Source: Rhizobium leguminosarum (GTDB lineage: Bacteria > Pseudomonadota > Alphaproteobacteria > Rhizobiales > Rhizobiaceae). From it: 64,000 nucleotides of DNA. Each line of letters opens with the position of its first letter. The stretch's first letter is position 1. The position numbers and the translations under genes were made by a program. Below, piece by piece: positions 63,679-64,000 of the stretch. The stretch is taken from positions 62,001-126,000 of the forward strand of contig NZ_MZMU01000015.1 of assembly GCF_004123835.1 (NCBI RefSeq). The letters run 5' to 3'. The notes beneath the pieces are model-generated. The model was given only the letters and a program-made list of their open reading frames with translations. It was not told the DNA's origin and did no database searches.

Positions 63679-63780
63679 TGCATGTCGCCCAAACGTATGC
63701 AGCGGTTTTGGAAGGACGACATGCCTAAAAGCAAAGACTTCAAGCGGGTCGCATGGCCGGGGTCGATGCGACGCGCTTGA
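63677..63780 (+). repeat. Rhizobial mosaic repeat, copy 3
   Basis: TGCATGTCGCCCAAACGTATGCAGCGGTTTTGG...GACGACATGCC, then AAGCGGGTCGCATG...GATGCGACGCGCTTG. Same orientation as the other two copies; second module is the most degenerate. It begins at the stop codon of the 63211 gene and precedes the trmFO end, so it may act as its terminator. Confidence 0.78.
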
Positions 63781-63789
63781 AAACGCCGA

Positions 63790-64000
63790 TCAGGCGTTTT
63801 CGGCAAGCGTCGATTCTTGACCGAGCCAGGCCGCGCAGTCGGCAAGCGCGCGGCGTGCGATCAGCTGTCGCTTCATGATCGTCTTGTCCTTGCCGCGGAA
63901 GCGCTTGACGCCTTCGGGTTTGACGATCAAACCCGGCTGGAGCTCCGGAAACAGCCCGAAATTGATGTTCATCGGCTGGAACGATCGTTTGCCCGGCTCC
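63790..64000 (-). CDS. trmFO: tRNA uracil-5-methyltransferase TrmFO (C-terminal end)
   Basis: The last ~70 residues of a protein running off the right edge. FQPMNINFGLFPEL, KRFRGKDKTIMKRQLIARRALADCAAW match the C-terminus of folate/FAD-dependent TrmFO, which makes m5U54 in tRNA. Only the terminal piece is visible, so completeness cannot be judged. It ends next to the mosaic repeat. Confidence 0.85.
   Translation of the reverse strand, partial: EPGKRSFQPMNINFGLFPELQPGLIVKPEGVKRFRGKDKTIMKRQLIARRALADCAAWLGQESTLAENA

Overview
The window looks like chromosomal DNA of a Rhizobium of the R. etli/leguminosarum group. The basis is high GC, rhizobial gene orders (exoR, scpAB-tatABC-serS-surE-pcm-nlpD, yajC-secDF), a PopZ-type DUF2497 protein beside valS, small rhizobial proteins and several copies of rhizobial intergenic mosaic repeats. 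This assignment comes from gene content and memory, not from a database search.

Layout. 1-7.3 kb (minus strand): an assimilatory nitrate locus in the order nasT, nasS, [sigma-54 promoter, ANTAR-type RNA leader, terminator], narK/nasA transporter, nirB, nirD, nitrate reductase (cut by the left edge). 7.6-16 kb: a TRAP transporter with a fused DctQM membrane subunit, a 1-Cys peroxiredoxin, a Nu-class glutathione transferase, a lytic transglycosylase, an epimerase and a glycerate kinase. 16.4-21 kb (minus): a tightly overlapped FepB/FecCD/FecE-type ABC importer fused into one transcript with two ThuA/GATase-like proteins and a protein resembling FmdE; its substrate is unknown. 21-26 kb: an esterase, the large catalase KatE, a membrane protein and a 25-residue microprotein. 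26-30 kb: an eroded, gene-poor stretch with frameshifted genes, a TylF-like methyltransferase and an HNH protein, ending at tRNA-Asn. 30-33 kb: small proteins, tRNA-Cys and a PCMT-like methyltransferase. 33.4-64 kb: core genes (popZ-like, valS, fadL-like porin, exoR, xthA, erpA, dgt, argS, SPOR protein, nagZ, scpA, scpB, tatABC, serS, surE, pcm, nlpD-like, DUF815 ATPase, yajC, secDF, NDUFAF3- and NDUFAF6-like genes, and the 3' end of trmFO).

Working together: the nitrate genes import nitrate and reduce it to ammonium. The leader suggests a two-key control, with nitrogen limitation acting through sigma-54/NtrC at the promoter and nitrate acting through NasS/NasT antitermination in the RNA. The dual hexaloop RNA is directly readable in the sequence and is the clearest regulatory device here. 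The least understood multi-gene unit is the ABC/ThuA/FmdE-like operon at 16.4-21 kb. Downstream of secDF, two homologues of mitochondrial complex I assembly factors sit side by side.
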